The notes beneath the pieces are model-generated. The model was not told the DNA's origin. It saw only the letters and a list, made by a program, of their open reading frames with translations, and ran no database searches. 15,451 nucleotides of DNA from Scalindua sp964584595. GTDB taxonomy: Bacteria; Planctomycetota; Brocadiia; Brocadiales; Scalinduaceae. Location of the stretch: the NCBI GenBank assembly GCA_964584595.1, contig CAZPAM010000064.1:1-15451 (forward strand). Direction: 5' to 3'. Shown piece after piece: positions 15,451-15,451 of the stretch (the stretch's first letter is position 1; the number at the start of each line of letters is the position of its first letter). The position numbers and the translations under genes are program-made.

Positions 15451-15451
15451 A

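Overview
The window is AT-rich bacterial chromosome, and every gene I can support lies on the minus strand. Transcription therefore runs from position 15451 toward 1. The right two thirds hold a peptidoglycan precursor (mur/dcw) cluster in the order murE (3' part), a secreted transglutaminase-like protein, murF, mraY, ftsW, murG, murC, murB. MurE carries the DNPR signature of ligases that add meso-diaminopimelate, so the cell makes a diderm-type wall. The usual murD between mraY and ftsW is absent, and no ddl, ftsQ, ftsA or ftsZ follows murB. Wall genes without ftsZ, low GC and many HD-GYP regulators would fit an anammox-type planctomycete (Brocadiales, such as Scalindua). That assignment is an inference from gene order and composition, not proven here.

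The left third (1-6091) is a signalling block directly downstream of murB: a PAS-like histidine kinase, a receiver-histidine kinase hybrid, and three paralogous response regulators. Two regulators are complete REC-GAF-HD-GYP proteins (predicted c-di-GMP phosphodiesterases). The third is cut by the left edge inside its receiver domain.

The regulators look like the product of tandem duplication of a module: palindromic element, kinase gene(s), regulator. A 75-76 bp palindromic element occurs three times (497-572, 2252-2326, 6111-6185), each time just after a minus-strand stop codon. Upstream of the leftmost regulator, the kinase has been reduced to a frameshifted fragment of its last 40 or so codons (309-444). 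Upstream of the middle regulator only the last few codons' worth remain. The repeat copies mark the duplication boundaries.

Functionally, the mur genes take UDP-MurNAc synthesis through tripeptide and pentapeptide addition, lipid I (MraY), lipid II (MurG) and polymerisation (FtsW). Tight spacing and 4-base overlaps (mraY/ftsW and ftsW/murG), with TTG starts for mraY and murG, suggest translational coupling. The kinases and HD-GYP regulators may form one phosphorelay ending in c-di-GMP hydrolysis. Any link between that relay and wall synthesis rests only on their adjacency. I did not find a clearly new defence or mobile system. The most unusual items are the repeat-bounded kinase-regulator amplification and the transglutaminase-like gene inside the mur operon.
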